Assembly: GCA_934513685.1 (NCBI GenBank)
Contig: CAKSWY010000002.1
Span: 57,946 to 121,945 of the forward strand
Source: an uncultured Oscillospiraceae bacterium
GTDB taxonomy: Bacteria > Bacillota > Clostridia > Oscillospirales > Ruminococcaceae
Length of the DNA: 64,000 nucleotides
Direction of reading: 5' to 3'
Both the position numbers and the translations under genes were made by a program. Below, in pieces: positions 1 to 8,625 of the stretch; the first letter of the stretch is position 1; every line of letters starts with the position of its first letter. Under the pieces are notes generated by a model. The model was not told the origin of the DNA and did not search any database. It saw only the letters and a program-made list of their open reading frames with translations.

Positions 1-2
1 CC

Positions 3-323
3 CAGGGCTTCGGCCGCCCCGATGTGAACGCACTGATGCGTCAGGCCCAGAAGATGCAGGAAGAAGTCAAGGCCAAGCAGGCCGAGCTGGAAGCCACGGA
101 GTACCAGGGCAGTTCCGGCAGCGGCATGGTGGAAGTGACCATGACCGGCAAGCATGAGATCACCGCGCTGCACATCAAGCCCGAGGCTGTGGACCCGGAC
201 GATGTGGAAATGCTGGAGGACCTGATCGCTGCCGCCATCAACGACGCCGTGCGCGCTGTGGACGAAGCCGCGGACGCCGAGATGGGCAAGCTGACCAACG
301 GCATGAACATTCCCGGCCTTTAA
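3..323 (+). CDS. ybaB: YbaB/EbfC family nucleoid-associated protein (5' end cut by the window)
   Basis: Small DNA-binding protein of the YbaB/EbfC family, which forms dimers and coats DNA. The reading frame is open to the window edge (in-frame from base 3, reading QGFGRPDVNALMRQAQKMQ). A GTG at 24 is therefore probably internal and the true start lies upstream. The conserved LMRQAQKMQEE helix, the central beta region (VEVTMTGKHEITALHI) and the C-terminal GMNIPGL are typical of a family of about 100-110 aa. It sits 15 bp upstream of recR, the classical dnaX-ybaB-recR arrangement. Family assignment is confident; only the first residues are missing. Confidence 0.93.
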   Translation, partial: QGFGRPDVNALMRQAQKMQEEVKAKQAELEATEYQGSSGSGMVEVTMTGKHEITALHIKPEAVDPDDVEMLEDLIAAAINDAVRAVDEAADAEMGKLTNGMNIPGL

Positions 324-338
324 TGGCGGTGACCGAAC

Positions 339-938
339 ATGAGCAACAACGCGGAACCCCTGGAACGGCTGATTGAACAGTTCAGCAAGTTTCCCGGCGT
401 GGGGCGAAAGGGTGCCACCCGCATGGCCTATCAGGTGCTGAGTATGCAGCCCGAACAGGCCATGGAGCTTTCCAAAGCCATTCAGGATGCGCACACCCGC
501 CTGCACCGCTGCCGTGTGTGCATGAATTACACCGAGCAGGATGTGTGCAAGATCTGTTCCTCCCCCAAGCGCGACCATTCCATGATCTGCGTCGTGGAAA
601 GCCCGCGGGACATCGTCTCGTTTGAGCGCACCCGGGAATACAACGGCCTGTACCACGTGCTGCACGGCCTCATCTCCCCCATGGACGGTGTAACGGCCGA
701 CCAGCTCTGCGTGAAGGAGCTTTTGGCCCGTTTGACCAACGGCACCGTAAAAGAGGTCATCATGGCCACCAATCCCACCGTGGAGGGTGAAGCCACCGCC
801 ATGTATCTGGCGAAGCTGATCAAGCCTTTGGGGGTGCGGGTCTCCCGCCTGGCCTACGGCCTGCCGGTCGGTTCCAGCCTGGAATACGCCGATGAAACCA
901 CCCTGTTCCGGGCGTTCACCGGCCGTGACGAACTGTAA
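339..938 (+). CDS. recR: Recombination mediator protein RecR
   Basis: RecR (199 aa) works with RecO/RecF to load RecA on SSB-coated single-stranded DNA during gap repair. The sequence shows the N-terminal helix-hairpin-helix (FPGVGRKGATRMA, residues 18-30), a four-cysteine zinc finger (C58, C61, C70, C73) and a Toprim domain from about residue 81 (VVESPRDI; ATNPTVEGEATA). The C-terminal ARLAYGLPVG-type segment appears as SRLAYGLPVGSSLEYAD. Length matches the family. It is co-directional with ybaB with 15 bp between them, so probably co-transcribed. A strong hairpin terminator follows. Confidence 0.97.
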   Translation: MSNNAEPLERLIEQFSKFPGVGRKGATRMAYQVLSMQPEQAMELSKAIQDAHTRLHRCRVCMNYTEQDVCKICSSPKRDHSMICVVESPRDIVSFERTREYNGLYHVLHGLISPMDGVTADQLCVKELLARLTNGTVKEVIMATNPTVEGEATAMYLAKLIKPLGVRVSRLAYGLPVGSSLEYADETTLFRAFTGRDEL

Positions 939-962
939 TCGCCGTTTTCTTTCAAGTAAACA

Positions 963-1007
963 AACAGCCAGCCGATGAAATTTCTCATCGGCTGGCTGTT
1001 TTATGTT
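963..1007 (+). terminator. Rho-independent terminator after recR
   Basis: A perfect 16-bp stem (963-978 paired with 985-1000) with a 6-nt loop, followed by a short T-rich tract, 25 bp past the recR stop. The A-rich 5' flank means it may also stop transcription from the minus side. Confidence 0.85.
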
Positions 1008-1019
1008 GTATTCAAATGG

Positions 1020-1270
1020 TTACGCGTTCTGCTCGCAGCATTCCCGCACAAAATCGATCACGCACTGATTGCTGGTAATCACCGGCACCTTGAGAACCGC
1101 GGAAAGCTCCTGCCGGATCTCCGCCGAGCGCACGTTGGTGCAGGAGAAAAAGCACAGGTCGGTTTCTCTGGGCAGGTCCCAGGCAGTGTGCCGGGCAAAC
1201 GCCAGAATTTTCTCCGGGGTCAGCGCAGCAATGTCAAACAGATTCCGACATTGTCGTTTGCCGGCTTCAT
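1020..1270 (-). pseudogene. Remnant of a maleate isomerase / Asp-Glu racemase family gene (C-terminal fragment)
   Basis: The minus strand reads, ending at a TAA at 1020-1022, a fragment containing LTPEKILAFARHT, FFSCTNVRSAEI and VLKVPVITSNQCVIDF. The family (maleate isomerase, arylmalonate decarboxylase, Asp/Glu racemase) carries a C-terminal catalytic cysteine in an SCTN motif followed by a K-P-V-hxSNQ strand. Both are present. There is no start codon in frame and an upstream in-frame stop at about 1272, so the N-terminal two thirds is missing. I read this as a decayed gene rather than a functional small protein. It lies between the recR terminator and the tRNA-Leu promoter. Confidence 0.7.
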
Positions 1271-1390
1271 TTTACCACGCCGCCGGTGCACCTGCAAGAG
1301 TGCCGCTGCCGAACTCTGCACCGCTTTTTCTGCCGTTTTTTATAAGATACGCACATTTGAGCCCCGCGGCGGCGGAACCGGCCCTTAACA

Positions 1391-1419
1391 TTGACTTTTC
1401 TGCGCATTTATTGTATGAT
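1391..1419 (+). promoter_or_regulatory. Sigma-A promoter of tRNA-Leu
   Basis: TTGACT (1391-1396), a 17-bp spacer and TATGAT (1414-1419), 37 bp upstream of the tRNA 5' end. Confidence 0.8.
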
Positions 1420-1455
1420 AACAACAGTTTCAGAACCTCGTTTGTTCTGATTTTG

Positions 1456-1542
1456 GCCGCTGTGGCGGAACTGGCAGACGCAAGGGACTTAAAATCCCTC
1501 GGTGGAAACATCGTACCGGTTCGATCCCGGTCAGCGGCACCA
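1456..1542 (+). tRNA. tRNA-Leu (anticodon TAA)
   Basis: Acceptor arm GCCGCTG pairs with CAGCGGC, followed by A and an encoded CCA. The D-arm reads GGCGGAACTGGCAGACGC. The anticodon stem AGGGA/TCCCT carries loop CTTAAAA with anticodon TAA at 1490-1492. A long variable arm (CGGTGGAAACATCG) and the T-arm GTTCGATCC complete a class II leucine tRNA of 87 nt. Confidence 0.97.
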
Positions 1543-1632
1543 AAGGCACAAAGCGCCAGGGCGTGGCTTCACCCCTGGGCTTTTTCTTTTTGTACGGACG
1601 TTTTGCTTTCTTCCTTTGGGAGGGGATTGATC

Positions 1633-3591
1633 TTGAGCGCATTGTCAAACAAGCGCCGCGCTTCCTGGGTGCGGTTCGCTTTCGGGTGCCTTCTGGGGGC
1701 AACCGCCTTTCTTCTTTTATACGGAACCGCCCCGCTGGATGTAACCAACGACACCTGGCTGCGGGGCGGCTTTGTGGAAAAGGACTGCATCCAGCATTAC
1801 ACCGGCTGGCTGTTTTACCGAAAAAGCAAGCTGGGGCTGCCCCTGTGCATCGCCAACGGCATCAACTGGCCGCAGGGGTTAAGCGTTGCCTTTACCGATT
1901 CCATCCCCCTGTTCGCCGCGCTGTTCCGCCTGCTGTCGCCGCTTCTGCCCGGCACCTTCCAGTATTTCGGGCTGTTCTCCTTCCTCTGCTATGCGCTGCA
2001 GGGCGGGTTTGCCGCCTTGCTGCTGGGGTTGTTTGTACAGAAGCTCCCGCTGGTGCTTTGGGGTACGGTGCCCTTTGTGTTCAGCCCGATTCTGGTGGAG
2101 CGCACCTTTCGCCACCCCTCCCTCGCCGCGCATTTTCTCATTCTGGCGGCCCTGTACTATTACATTCGCGGCCGGCGGGAAGGGCGCTGTTTCTTCCCCG
2201 GGCTGCTCGCACTGAATTGCCTGACCATTGCCGTGCATCCTTATTTCGTCCCCATGACCTACGCCCTCACCGCTGCCCTCGCGCTGGAATGCGCGGCTGT
2301 CTCGCGTAAGCCGCTGCCCTGCCTGGGCAGTGTGGCGGGCAATCTGGTCGGCACCGTGGCGGTTGGCTGGCTGTTCGGCCTGTTTACCGGCTCGGCCAGC
2401 GGCGGCAGCGAAGTGGAATACGGTTACTTCGGCATGAATCTGAATGCCCTGTGGAACCCCACCAGCCGCTGGAACACCCTGTGGAGCCGGGTGCTGCCGG
2501 TGCAGAACCAGACCGGCGGCAACTACGATGCCTTCAACTATCTGGGGCTTGCCATGCTGCTTGTAGGCGCCGCGATGCTGATCTGGTTGGCCGTGCACTG
2601 GCGCCAGACGCTGGCGCTTCTGCGCCGCCACTGGGCGCTGGTGCTGGTTTGCCTGTGCCTGACAGTGTTCGCCGTCAGCAATGTGGTCACGGCCAATGGG
2701 GCCACCCTGTTTACCCTGCCGCTGCCCCACGCGCTGGTGCGCCTGGCCACCACCTTCCGCTCCAGCGGCCGGCTGTTCTGGCCGGGGTATTACCTGATTT
2801 TTCTCAGCTGCCTGGTCTTTTTGCTGCGGCGCCTTCCTTCGGTTCGCTGGGCTGCGCTGGGGCTGGCCGTGCTGGCGGCCGTTCAGCTGTGGGATATTTC
2901 TCCGGCGCTACTCACGCGCAGCCGGGAAATGCGCCAGTATCAGACGGAATACCAGACGCCGCTTACCAGCACCTTCTGGCAGCAGGCAGCCGGGCAGTAC
3001 CGACACATTCTATCGCTGGACGGCCTGCAGGAAGAGCCACTTTTCCTCGCGTTGTGGGCCGCCGACAACGGCCTGACCACCAACGACCCCTTTGCCGCCC
3101 GCTGGGATGAGGCCACCCTGGCCGCACAGCGCCAGCAGCAGATCGATTCCCTGCTGGCTGGGCAGCCGCAGAAGGGCTGCCTGTATCTGGTGCAGGACGA
3201 AGGCCTATTTTTACAGCTGGCTGAGGTCCTGCAGGATCAGGCGCTCTGCGCCAAACTGGATGACACCTGGTATGTCATTGCCCCCGGCATGAACTACAAC
3301 GGCAGCGATGTGCAGCGCTATGGCGACGCCTACCCCCTGCACATCTGCGATTACACCGACAGCCTGTGGGATCACGGGGTTCTGACCCGGGAAGCCCCCT
3401 ACCAGACCGTGCTGTTCTACGACTGCGCCTTTACACGCCGCCGCCTGGAAGGAATGCAGGCGCTGCGTGCCGACGGCGTAGATTATCCCATTTTGAACAT
3501 TGACGACAAGGATGCCGGCTGGCTGATGGTCACGCTGGACATCCCGGATGCCCACACGTTACAGGGCAAAGAATTGGAGAGTATCGCATGA
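1633..3591 (+). CDS. Multi-pass membrane protein, DUF6311-like (glycosyltransferase-C-like)
   Basis: A 652-aa integral membrane protein of unknown substrate. I chose TTG at 1633 because GGGAGGGG lies 7-8 bp upstream; the frame is open much further upstream, through the tRNA, which cannot be coding. One N-terminal hydrophobic segment (FAFGCLLGATAFLLLY) is followed by a luminal loop with NDTW, then some 10 further hydrophobic segments to about residue 430, and a soluble C-terminal domain of about 200 aa. This layout matches polytopic GT-C-type sugar transferases, and motifs such as GINWPQG and ERTFRHPSLAAHF recall DUF6311 proteins. The start of the following rluA overlaps its stop by 4 bp, so translation is coupled. 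The function is unproven. Confidence 0.72.
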   Translation: MSALSNKRRASWVRFAFGCLLGATAFLLLYGTAPLDVTNDTWLRGGFVEKDCIQHYTGWLFYRKSKLGLPLCIANGINWPQGLSVAFTDSIPLFAALFRLLSPLLPGTFQYFGLFSFLCYALQGGFAALLLGLFVQKLPLVLWGTVPFVFSPILVERTFRHPSLAAHFLILAALYYYIRGRREGRCFFPGLLALNCLTIAVHPYFVPMTYALTAALALECAAVSRKPLPCLGSVAGNLVGTVAVGWLFGLFTGSASGGSEVEYGYFGMNLNALWNPTSRWNTLWSRVLPVQNQTGGNYDAFNYLGLAMLLVGAAMLIWLAVHWRQTLALLRRHWALVLVCLCLTVFAVSNVVTANGATLFTLPLPHALVRLATTFRSSGRLFWPGYYLIFLSCLVFLLRRLPSVRWAALGLAVLAAVQLWDISPALLTRSREMRQYQTEYQTPLTSTFWQQAAGQYRHILSLDGLQEEPLFLALWAADNGLTTNDPFAARWDEATLAAQRQQQIDSLLAGQPQKGCLYLVQDEGLFLQLAEVLQDQALCAKLDDTWYVIAPGMNYNGSDVQRYGDAYPLHICDYTDSLWDHGVLTREAPYQTVLFYDCAFTRRRLEGMQALRADGVDYPILNIDDKDAGWLMVTLDIPDAHTLQGKELESIA

Positions 3592-4523
3592 GAGTGATTA
3601 AAGTACGCAGCCTGATTCCGGTTCGGCTGGACAAGTACCTGATGGACCAGTTTCCCACCCTGGGGCTGGGCCGCCTGAACAAGGCCCTGCGGGAAAACAA
3701 GATCAAGCTGAACGGAAAGAAGCAGCCCCTGGCTACCCGGGTGCAGAACGGCGATGAGATTCGGCTGTTCATTCTGGATGACGTGCTGGACGGGGCTGAC
3801 GGCAAAGGCACGGTGAGCGGTGCCCGCTGCCCGGCCCAGCCGGTGTATGAGGACGATCAGCTGCTGATCGTCAACAAGCCCGCCGGGCTGCCCAGCCAGG
3901 GCCCCAGCGACGAGGACAATCTGGAAAGCCGCGTTGCCCTGTACCACGCGCAGAACGGCGGCAAGGGGCCTGCCCCCCAGCTGTGCCATCGGCTGGATAC
4001 CGGCACCAGCGGCCTGGTGGTGCTGGCCAAAACGCCGGAGGCCGAAGCCCTGATGGGTCAGCTCATCCGGGACCACAAAATGCGCAAGAGCTATGTGTGC
4101 GTTACCTTTGGCCGCCCCCGCCCGGAGGCCGCCAGCCTGCAGGGCTATCTGGTCAAGGATGCCGCCAAGGGCATGGTCTACATCCAGCAGGACAATGTGC
4201 CCGGGGCACGGCAGGTGCGCACCGACTACAAAACCCTGGCCATCAGCGGGCGGCTGGCGCTGCTGCAGGTGGAGCTGATCACCGGGCGTACCCACCAGAT
4301 CCGCGCCCATCTGGCCAGCATCGGCTGCCCCATTCTGGGCGATAGCAAGTACGGCAACAATGCGGCCAACCGGGAGCTGAAGCTGAAGTATCAGGCCCTG
4401 TGCGCCTACGAACTGCGTTTCCCTGACCTGCACGGCACCCCGCTGGAAGCCGTGAGCGGCAAGGTGCTGCACTGCGAAAAGCCCTGGTATTACCGCCAGA
4501 TTCTGGACGGAACCCTGAAATAA
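3588..4523 (+). CDS. RluA family pseudouridine synthase
   Basis: Isomerises uridine to pseudouridine in ribosomal or other structural RNA. The protein (311 aa) has an N-terminal S4 RNA-binding domain (residues about 10-62, LDKYLMDQFP through NGDEIRL) and the RluA catalytic domain with the signature HRLDTGTSGLVVLAK, whose D137 is the expected nucleophile. GRTHQIRAHL and GCPILGDSKYG are further family motifs. The ATG overlaps the TGA of the preceding membrane-protein gene. Which RNA position is modified (RluC- or RluD-like) cannot be told from sequence. A hairpin follows the stop. Confidence 0.94.
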   Translation: MRVIKVRSLIPVRLDKYLMDQFPTLGLGRLNKALRENKIKLNGKKQPLATRVQNGDEIRLFILDDVLDGADGKGTVSGARCPAQPVYEDDQLLIVNKPAGLPSQGPSDEDNLESRVALYHAQNGGKGPAPQLCHRLDTGTSGLVVLAKTPEAEALMGQLIRDHKMRKSYVCVTFGRPRPEAASLQGYLVKDAAKGMVYIQQDNVPGARQVRTDYKTLAISGRLALLQVELITGRTHQIRAHLASIGCPILGDSKYGNNAANRELKLKYQALCAYELRFPDLHGTPLEAVSGKVLHCEKPWYYRQILDGTLK

Positions 4524-4531
4524 TCGTTTTT

Positions 4532-4580
4532 TGTCTTCCACTGCCCTTCGTTTTTGCAATGTGCAATGGAAGACATTTTT
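4532..4580 (+). terminator. Probable terminator after the RluA gene
   Basis: TGTCTTCCA (4532-4540) pairs perfectly with TGGAAGACA (4567-4575), followed by TTTTTG. The large loop contains a small inner inverted repeat (TTGCAATGTGCAA). Confidence 0.6.
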
Positions 4581-4671
4581 GTACTGCCGTCTATGTGCAG
4601 GTCTTTTTTACGCCGCACGCAGACGTCTCAAACCACCGCAGAGCTTTCGCAAGGAGGAAAGGAGCCGCACC

Positions 4672-5472
4672 ATGGAATTTCTCACCTTGAACACCGGCGC
4701 ACAGCTGCCTATGATCGGCTTCGGCACCTGGGACGTGCGCGGCGAAGAAGGCAAGCGCAGCATTCTGGGCGCGCTGGAGCTGGGCTACCGCCTGGTCGAT
4801 ACGGCCCTGATGTACAAAAACCACGCCATTGTCGGGGCTGCCCTGCAGGAAAGCGGCCTGCCCCGCAGCGAATTGTTCCTCACCACCAAACTGAACCGCC
4901 CCTGCAGCAGCTATCCGGCCGCAAAGGCGGGCATTGAACAGTGCCTGAACGAGCTGCAGACGGACTATCTGGATCTGCTTCTGATCCACGAACCATACGA
5001 AAATGCCCTTGCCATGTACCAGGCCATGACCGAGGCCGTCCGCTCCGGCAAGGTCCGTGCCATCGGCATTTCCAACTTCAGCCCGACGGAGTATGAGGAG
5101 TTTCTCACCCAGTGCGGCGTGGTGCCCGCGGTGAACCAGATCGAATCCCACGTGTACCATCCTCAGCTGCACTTCCGGCAGCTGCTGAACGAATACGGCA
5201 CGCAGATGCAGTCCTGGGCGCCCTTCACCGAGGGCCGCAAGCCCATCTTTTCCGAGCCGGTTCTGTGCGCCATCGGGGCCGCCCACGGCAAAAGCGCCGC
5301 ACAGGTGGCCCTGCGCTATCTGACGCAGAACGGCATTGCCGTCATTCCCAAATCCGTTCATCGGGAGCGGATGGCGCAAAATCTGGACCTCTTCGACTTT
5401 ACGCTCACGCCGGAGGAGCTGGCCCGCATTCGGCAGCTGGATCAGGGTACTTCCCTGTTCGGCTGGTATTGA
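4672..5472 (+). CDS. Aldo/keto reductase
   Basis: NAD(P)H-dependent reductase of the aldo/keto reductase superfamily (266 aa), reducing small aldehydes or ketones. The start is the ATG at 4672, preceded by AAGGAGGAAAGGAG. The catalytic tetrad is visible: D43 (LVDTA), Y48 (LMYKN), K73 (TTKLN) and H106 (LLIHEPY). The cofactor segment near the C-terminus reads VIPKSVHRERMAQNLDLFDFTL. The substrate is unknown. It is the only intact gene in a patch containing two pseudogenes, one of which carries a fragment of another aldo/keto reductase. Confidence 0.93.
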   Translation: MEFLTLNTGAQLPMIGFGTWDVRGEEGKRSILGALELGYRLVDTALMYKNHAIVGAALQESGLPRSELFLTTKLNRPCSSYPAAKAGIEQCLNELQTDYLDLLLIHEPYENALAMYQAMTEAVRSGKVRAIGISNFSPTEYEEFLTQCGVVPAVNQIESHVYHPQLHFRQLLNEYGTQMQSWAPFTEGRKPIFSEPVLCAIGAAHGKSAAQVALRYLTQNGIAVIPKSVHRERMAQNLDLFDFTLTPEELARIRQLDQGTSLFGWY

Positions 5473-5538
5473 CCCATAGAATGGGCCTGCCCGTCCGATT
5501 TTGAGGGCTGATTTTGAGAAAAGGGGGTGTGAACCGCC

Positions 5539-6403
5539 GTGGAACTCCGCGTTCTGAATTATTTTCTGGCCATCGCCCGGGAAGAAAACTTCACCCGGGC
5601 CGCCCAGCAGCTGCACGTGACGCAGCCCACCCTCTCCCGCCAGATCGCCGATCTGGAGCAGGAGCTGGCGTGAAGCTGTTTCGCCGCAGCAATCACAACA
5701 TCGTTCTCACCGAGGATGGCATGATTCTCAAGCGCCGAGCAAGGCGCTTCTCGCCCTTGCGGATAAAACCAAACGGGACTTTCTGCACCGAGGCGAACAG
5801 CTGGAGGGCACCATCGCCATCGGCAGCGGAGAGTTTCTGGCCACCCGCTGCCTGACCGACTGCATTGCGGCCTTTCACCGGATGCACCCGCTGGTGCGCT
5901 ACGAACTGGTCAGCGGCAACGCGCTCAATCTGCTGGACCTTGCGCTGCTTGCCGAACCCATTGACATCCGCAAATACGACTTTGTGCCCACGCCGGTTTT
6001 GGAAGAATGAGGCGCGCTGGTGCAGGAGGACTCGGAACTGGCCCAAAAGGCCGGCCTTGCCCCGCAGGATCTGGTCGGCATTCCCCTGATCTCCTGCCTG
6101 AGCGACCCCGCCCAGGAGCGGCTGCAAGCCTGGTTCGGCCCTTACGCCGGGCAGCTTGACGTTCTTGCCCGTGGAAGCCTGATGTACAATGAAGCGCTTC
6201 TCGCGCAAAGCAACATTGGGGCGGTGATCGGTATTCGGCTGGCCTGCCAGTACACCGGCCTTCGGTTCGTCCCCTTTTCCCCGCCGCTGCAAAACTGCAC
6301 CGCGCTGATCTGGAAAAAGGAACAGGTGTTCTCCACCGCCACCTCGGCCTTTCTGGAGTTCGCCAAGGAATACCTTTTGGGCATTTCTCGCGATAATAGA
6401 TAA
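5539..6403 (+). pseudogene. LysR family transcriptional regulator, frameshifted and truncated internally
   Basis: Starts with GTG and a good LysR helix-turn-helix (ELRVLNYFLAIAREENFTRAAQQL, HVTQPTLSRQIADLEQEL). A one-base deletion near 5670 then hits TGA; the next frame continues KLFRRSNHNIVLTEDG. A second shift near 5740 moves to the frame reading TIAIGSGEFLATRCLTDCIAAF. Residues appear to be lost around NALNLLDLALLAEP, and a TGA at 6008-6010 stands where EEWG is expected. The tail then resumes as QEDSELAQKAGL through FLEFAKEYLLG. At least two frameshifts, one stop and one deletion make this non-functional. Its target was probably the adjacent aldo/keto reductase, an inference from position. 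Confidence 0.88.
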
Positions 6404-6531
6404 GCATTGGGCATTGCTCGGCCCGAATTCTATAATAAAGGTGTTCAAAGCAGGGAGCCATTCCGCTTTGGGCACCTGATTTTTGTTTTGGGCACCGCGA
6501 ACGGTTCCGGTGCCTCGGAAAGGGCGTTGGT

Positions 6532-6888
6532 ATGACCATTCAGGAAGCAAGCGAGTGCTACCGCATTCCCCTGCACATTCTGCAGGAATATGAACGCTGG
6601 GGGCTTTGCCGCGCAGTAAAGGACGTGATGGGGACCTGGCAGTATGACCAGACCGACATTGAACGCCTGAGCCTGATTTTGACGCTGCACGACGTTGGGT
6701 TTAGCCCGGAAGAGGTGGAGCATTCTATGCGTCTGCTTCGGGTGGGGGATTCCACCAAAGAAGAGCGCGCCCGTATGCTGAATGAGCGCCGGGACGGCAC
6801 GCTGGATGAGATCCACCTGCGCCAGCAGCAGCTAGGCCGCCTGGACTATCTGCGCTACGAGCTTGCCCAGGGTCACCCGGGGCGCTGA
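6532..6888 (+). CDS. MerR family transcriptional regulator
   Basis: A 118-aa protein with an N-terminal MerR winged helix (TIQEASECYRIPLHILQEYERWGLC, then QYDQTDIERLSLILTLHDVGFSPEEVEHSMRLL) and a short C-terminal coiled segment likely used for dimerisation. It is shorter than typical MerR proteins and has no recognisable effector domain. The ATG is preceded by GGAAAGGG at 7 bp. A possible -10 (TATAAT, 6431-6436) lies about 95 bp upstream. The downstream neighbour is a broken flavodoxin/reductase gene, so its original target may be lost. Confidence 0.85.
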   Translation: MTIQEASECYRIPLHILQEYERWGLCRAVKDVMGTWQYDQTDIERLSLILTLHDVGFSPEEVEHSMRLLRVGDSTKEERARMLNERRDGTLDEIHLRQQQLGRLDYLRYELAQGHPGR

Positions 6889-6948
6889 CTTTGCGAAACG
6901 TATCTCCGCCCGGTTCCGTTTTTCCCTGCAAAGAAAGTGAGGATGCTT

Positions 6949-7821
6949 ATGAAAAAGAAACTTGCACTTTCTTCTGGCCGCCTGTCTGGCCCTTGCGGTG
7001 GTCGGGTGCGGAAGCACTGCCGTCTCCAGCAGCGCCGCAACCCCTGCCTTCTCCGAAACGGCCGACTCTCAGACGCAGCCCACCCCCACCGCAGATCCGG
7101 AGGCCACCCCGGAAGCCACACCGGAGGCCGAAGCTTCCAGCCGGATTCTGGTGGCCTATTTCTCCTGCACCGGGCACACCCAGGCCGTTGCCGAGCAGAT
7201 CGCCCAGCAAACCGAAGCAGACCTGTATGAAATCACCCCGGCTGATCCTTACACCGTCGAGGATCTGAATTACAACGACAACAATTGCCGCGCCAATCAG
7301 GAAATGAACGACCTGGCGGCACGGTGCCATGGCTGGGCACAGTTTCAGGCCATGGAAAACCACTACAACCTGCTCTACCGGGAAGACGAGCGGGAGCTGA
7401 TTCCCATCTGCAAACAAATGGGTGTGTCACTCATGCCGTACAGCCCCCTGGCCGCCGGGCACCTCACCCGCCCGGAGTGGACCACCGACACCCTGCGCAG
7501 CCGGACCGACCGGGTCGCCATGGGCAAATACGACCGCACCAAAGAGCAGGATCTGGAGATCGTGCACCGGGTGCACACGCTGGCCGAGCGCTACGTCGTA
7601 AAGATGCAGCAAATCGCATTGGCCTGGCATTGGGCCAAGGGCGTTGCGCCCCCCATCATCGGGGCCACCAAGGCCGCCCATTTTGACGATGCTGCGGCCG
7701 CGCTCAATGTTCGGCGGAGGATGTGGCCTATCTGGAACAGCCGTATCTGCCCCACCCGATCGTGGGCGCCATCAACCAGAACCCGGCAGAGGGCGTTATT
7801 CTGCTGGACGAAAAGAAATGA
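6949..7821 (+). pseudogene. Fused remnant: secreted flavodoxin-like lipoprotein joined to the C-terminus of an aldo/keto reductase
   Basis: The ATG at 6949 has a ribosome site, but after MKKKL the frame is wrong. A single-base shift near 6962 is needed to continue HFLLAACLALAVVGC, a lipoprotein signal with lipobox. A low-complexity T/P/E linker and a flavodoxin start (RILVAYFSCTGHTQAVAEQI, DLYEITPADPY) follow. After NCRANQEMND the sequence switches in frame to an aldo/keto reductase C-terminal half (IPICKQMGVSLMPYSPLAAGHL, IALAWHWAKGVAPPIIGATK). Another shift near 7710 leads to the natural end VAYLEQPYLPHPIVG and GVILLDEKK at 7821. The simplest reading is an internal deletion that fused two adjacent genes, plus two frameshifts. 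Confidence 0.82.
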
Positions 7822-7850
7822 GCCCCCTGCATTCCGCAATACAAAGCAAA

Positions 7851-7904
7851 AAAACACCGTGGTACATCGGCCGGTTGAACCGGCTTTTGTGCCACGGTGT
7901 TTTT
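7851..7904. terminator. Bidirectional terminator
   Basis: AAAACACCGTGG (7851-7862) pairs with CCACGGTGTTTT (7892-7903), with an inner stem CCGGTTGAACCGG. It lies between the convergent fusion pseudogene and the cytidylate-kinase-like gene and carries A- and T-runs on both sides. Confidence 0.85.
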
Positions 7905-7914
7905 CAGGTTCGGT

Positions 7915-8529
7915 TTACTTTTCCAGCGCTGCCAGATAGTCCAGCACGGCCTGGGTCACGACCTTGATGTTCTGCCCGGAGGTATTCACCATCAGGTCGT
8001 AATTTTCCCGCGCGCCCCACTTGCGGTCGCTGTAAAACTCATAGTACTTGGCGCGGCCCTTATCAATGCTGGCCATGCGCTTCTTCATCTCCTGCTCGGT
8101 CAGGTGTTCATCCTCGGCCTTACGCTTCATGCAGCGGTCCAGCTTGCTGGCCACATCCGCATACACGAAGATGCGGAACGGCTTTTCATCCCGCAGAATG
8201 TAATCGGCACAGCGGCCAACGATGATGCAGTCCGACTTTGCCGCCATCTCCTGAAGCAGTTTGTGCTGCTCGGCATACACATTCATGCTCTGCTGGAACA
8301 TGGGGTTCGTCACCGGATAAAAGCTGTGCCCGACATGAATGGGGAACGAAGTGATGGGCTTGCGCTCAATGATCTGCTGCACATACTCCTCCGAAAGGGC
8401 CGTGCGCTTGGCGATTTCGGTGATGATCTCCTGATCGTAATAGGCATAGCCCAGCTTTTCCGAAAGGCGGCGCCCTAGCTCACGCCCGCCGCTGCCAAAC
8501 TCTCGTCCAATGGTAATGATTTTGCTCAT
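7915..8529 (-). CDS. Cytidylate kinase-like family protein
   Basis: A 204-aa P-loop kinase of the cytidylate-kinase-like (AAK6-type) family. The Walker A equivalent is near the N-terminus (ITIGREFGSGGRELG), followed by SEKLGYAYYDQEII. A central strand (CIIVGRCADYILRDE) leads into a lid-like charged helix (KRKAEDEHLTEQEMKKRMASIDKGRAKYYEFY). Unlike true CMP kinases encoded by cmk, members of this family are common in gut Clostridia and their substrate is not established. The ATG is preceded by AAAGGAG on the minus strand. It appears to be a single-gene unit. Confidence 0.85.
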   Translation of the reverse strand: MSKIITIGREFGSGGRELGRRLSEKLGYAYYDQEIITEIAKRTALSEEYVQQIIERKPITSFPIHVGHSFYPVTNPMFQQSMNVYAEQHKLLQEMAAKSDCIIVGRCADYILRDEKPFRIFVYADVASKLDRCMKRKAEDEHLTEQEMKKRMASIDKGRAKYYEFYSDRKWGARENYDLMVNTSGQNIKVVTQAVLDYLAALEK

Positions 8530-8625
8530 ATCTGTCGCTCCTTTCCGACGTTTCCGGTGTGGTTCTTCCGGCAGGCCGTGTCTGCCTAAGGCTGACCGCC
8601 GCCTTTTTCAGGATGCAGCAATCGT

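Noticed and set aside
1069..1632. Upstream extension of the DUF6311-like frame to 1069
   Set aside because: It would run through tRNA-Leu and the recR-side remnant; GGGAGGGG before the TTG at 1633 marks the true start.
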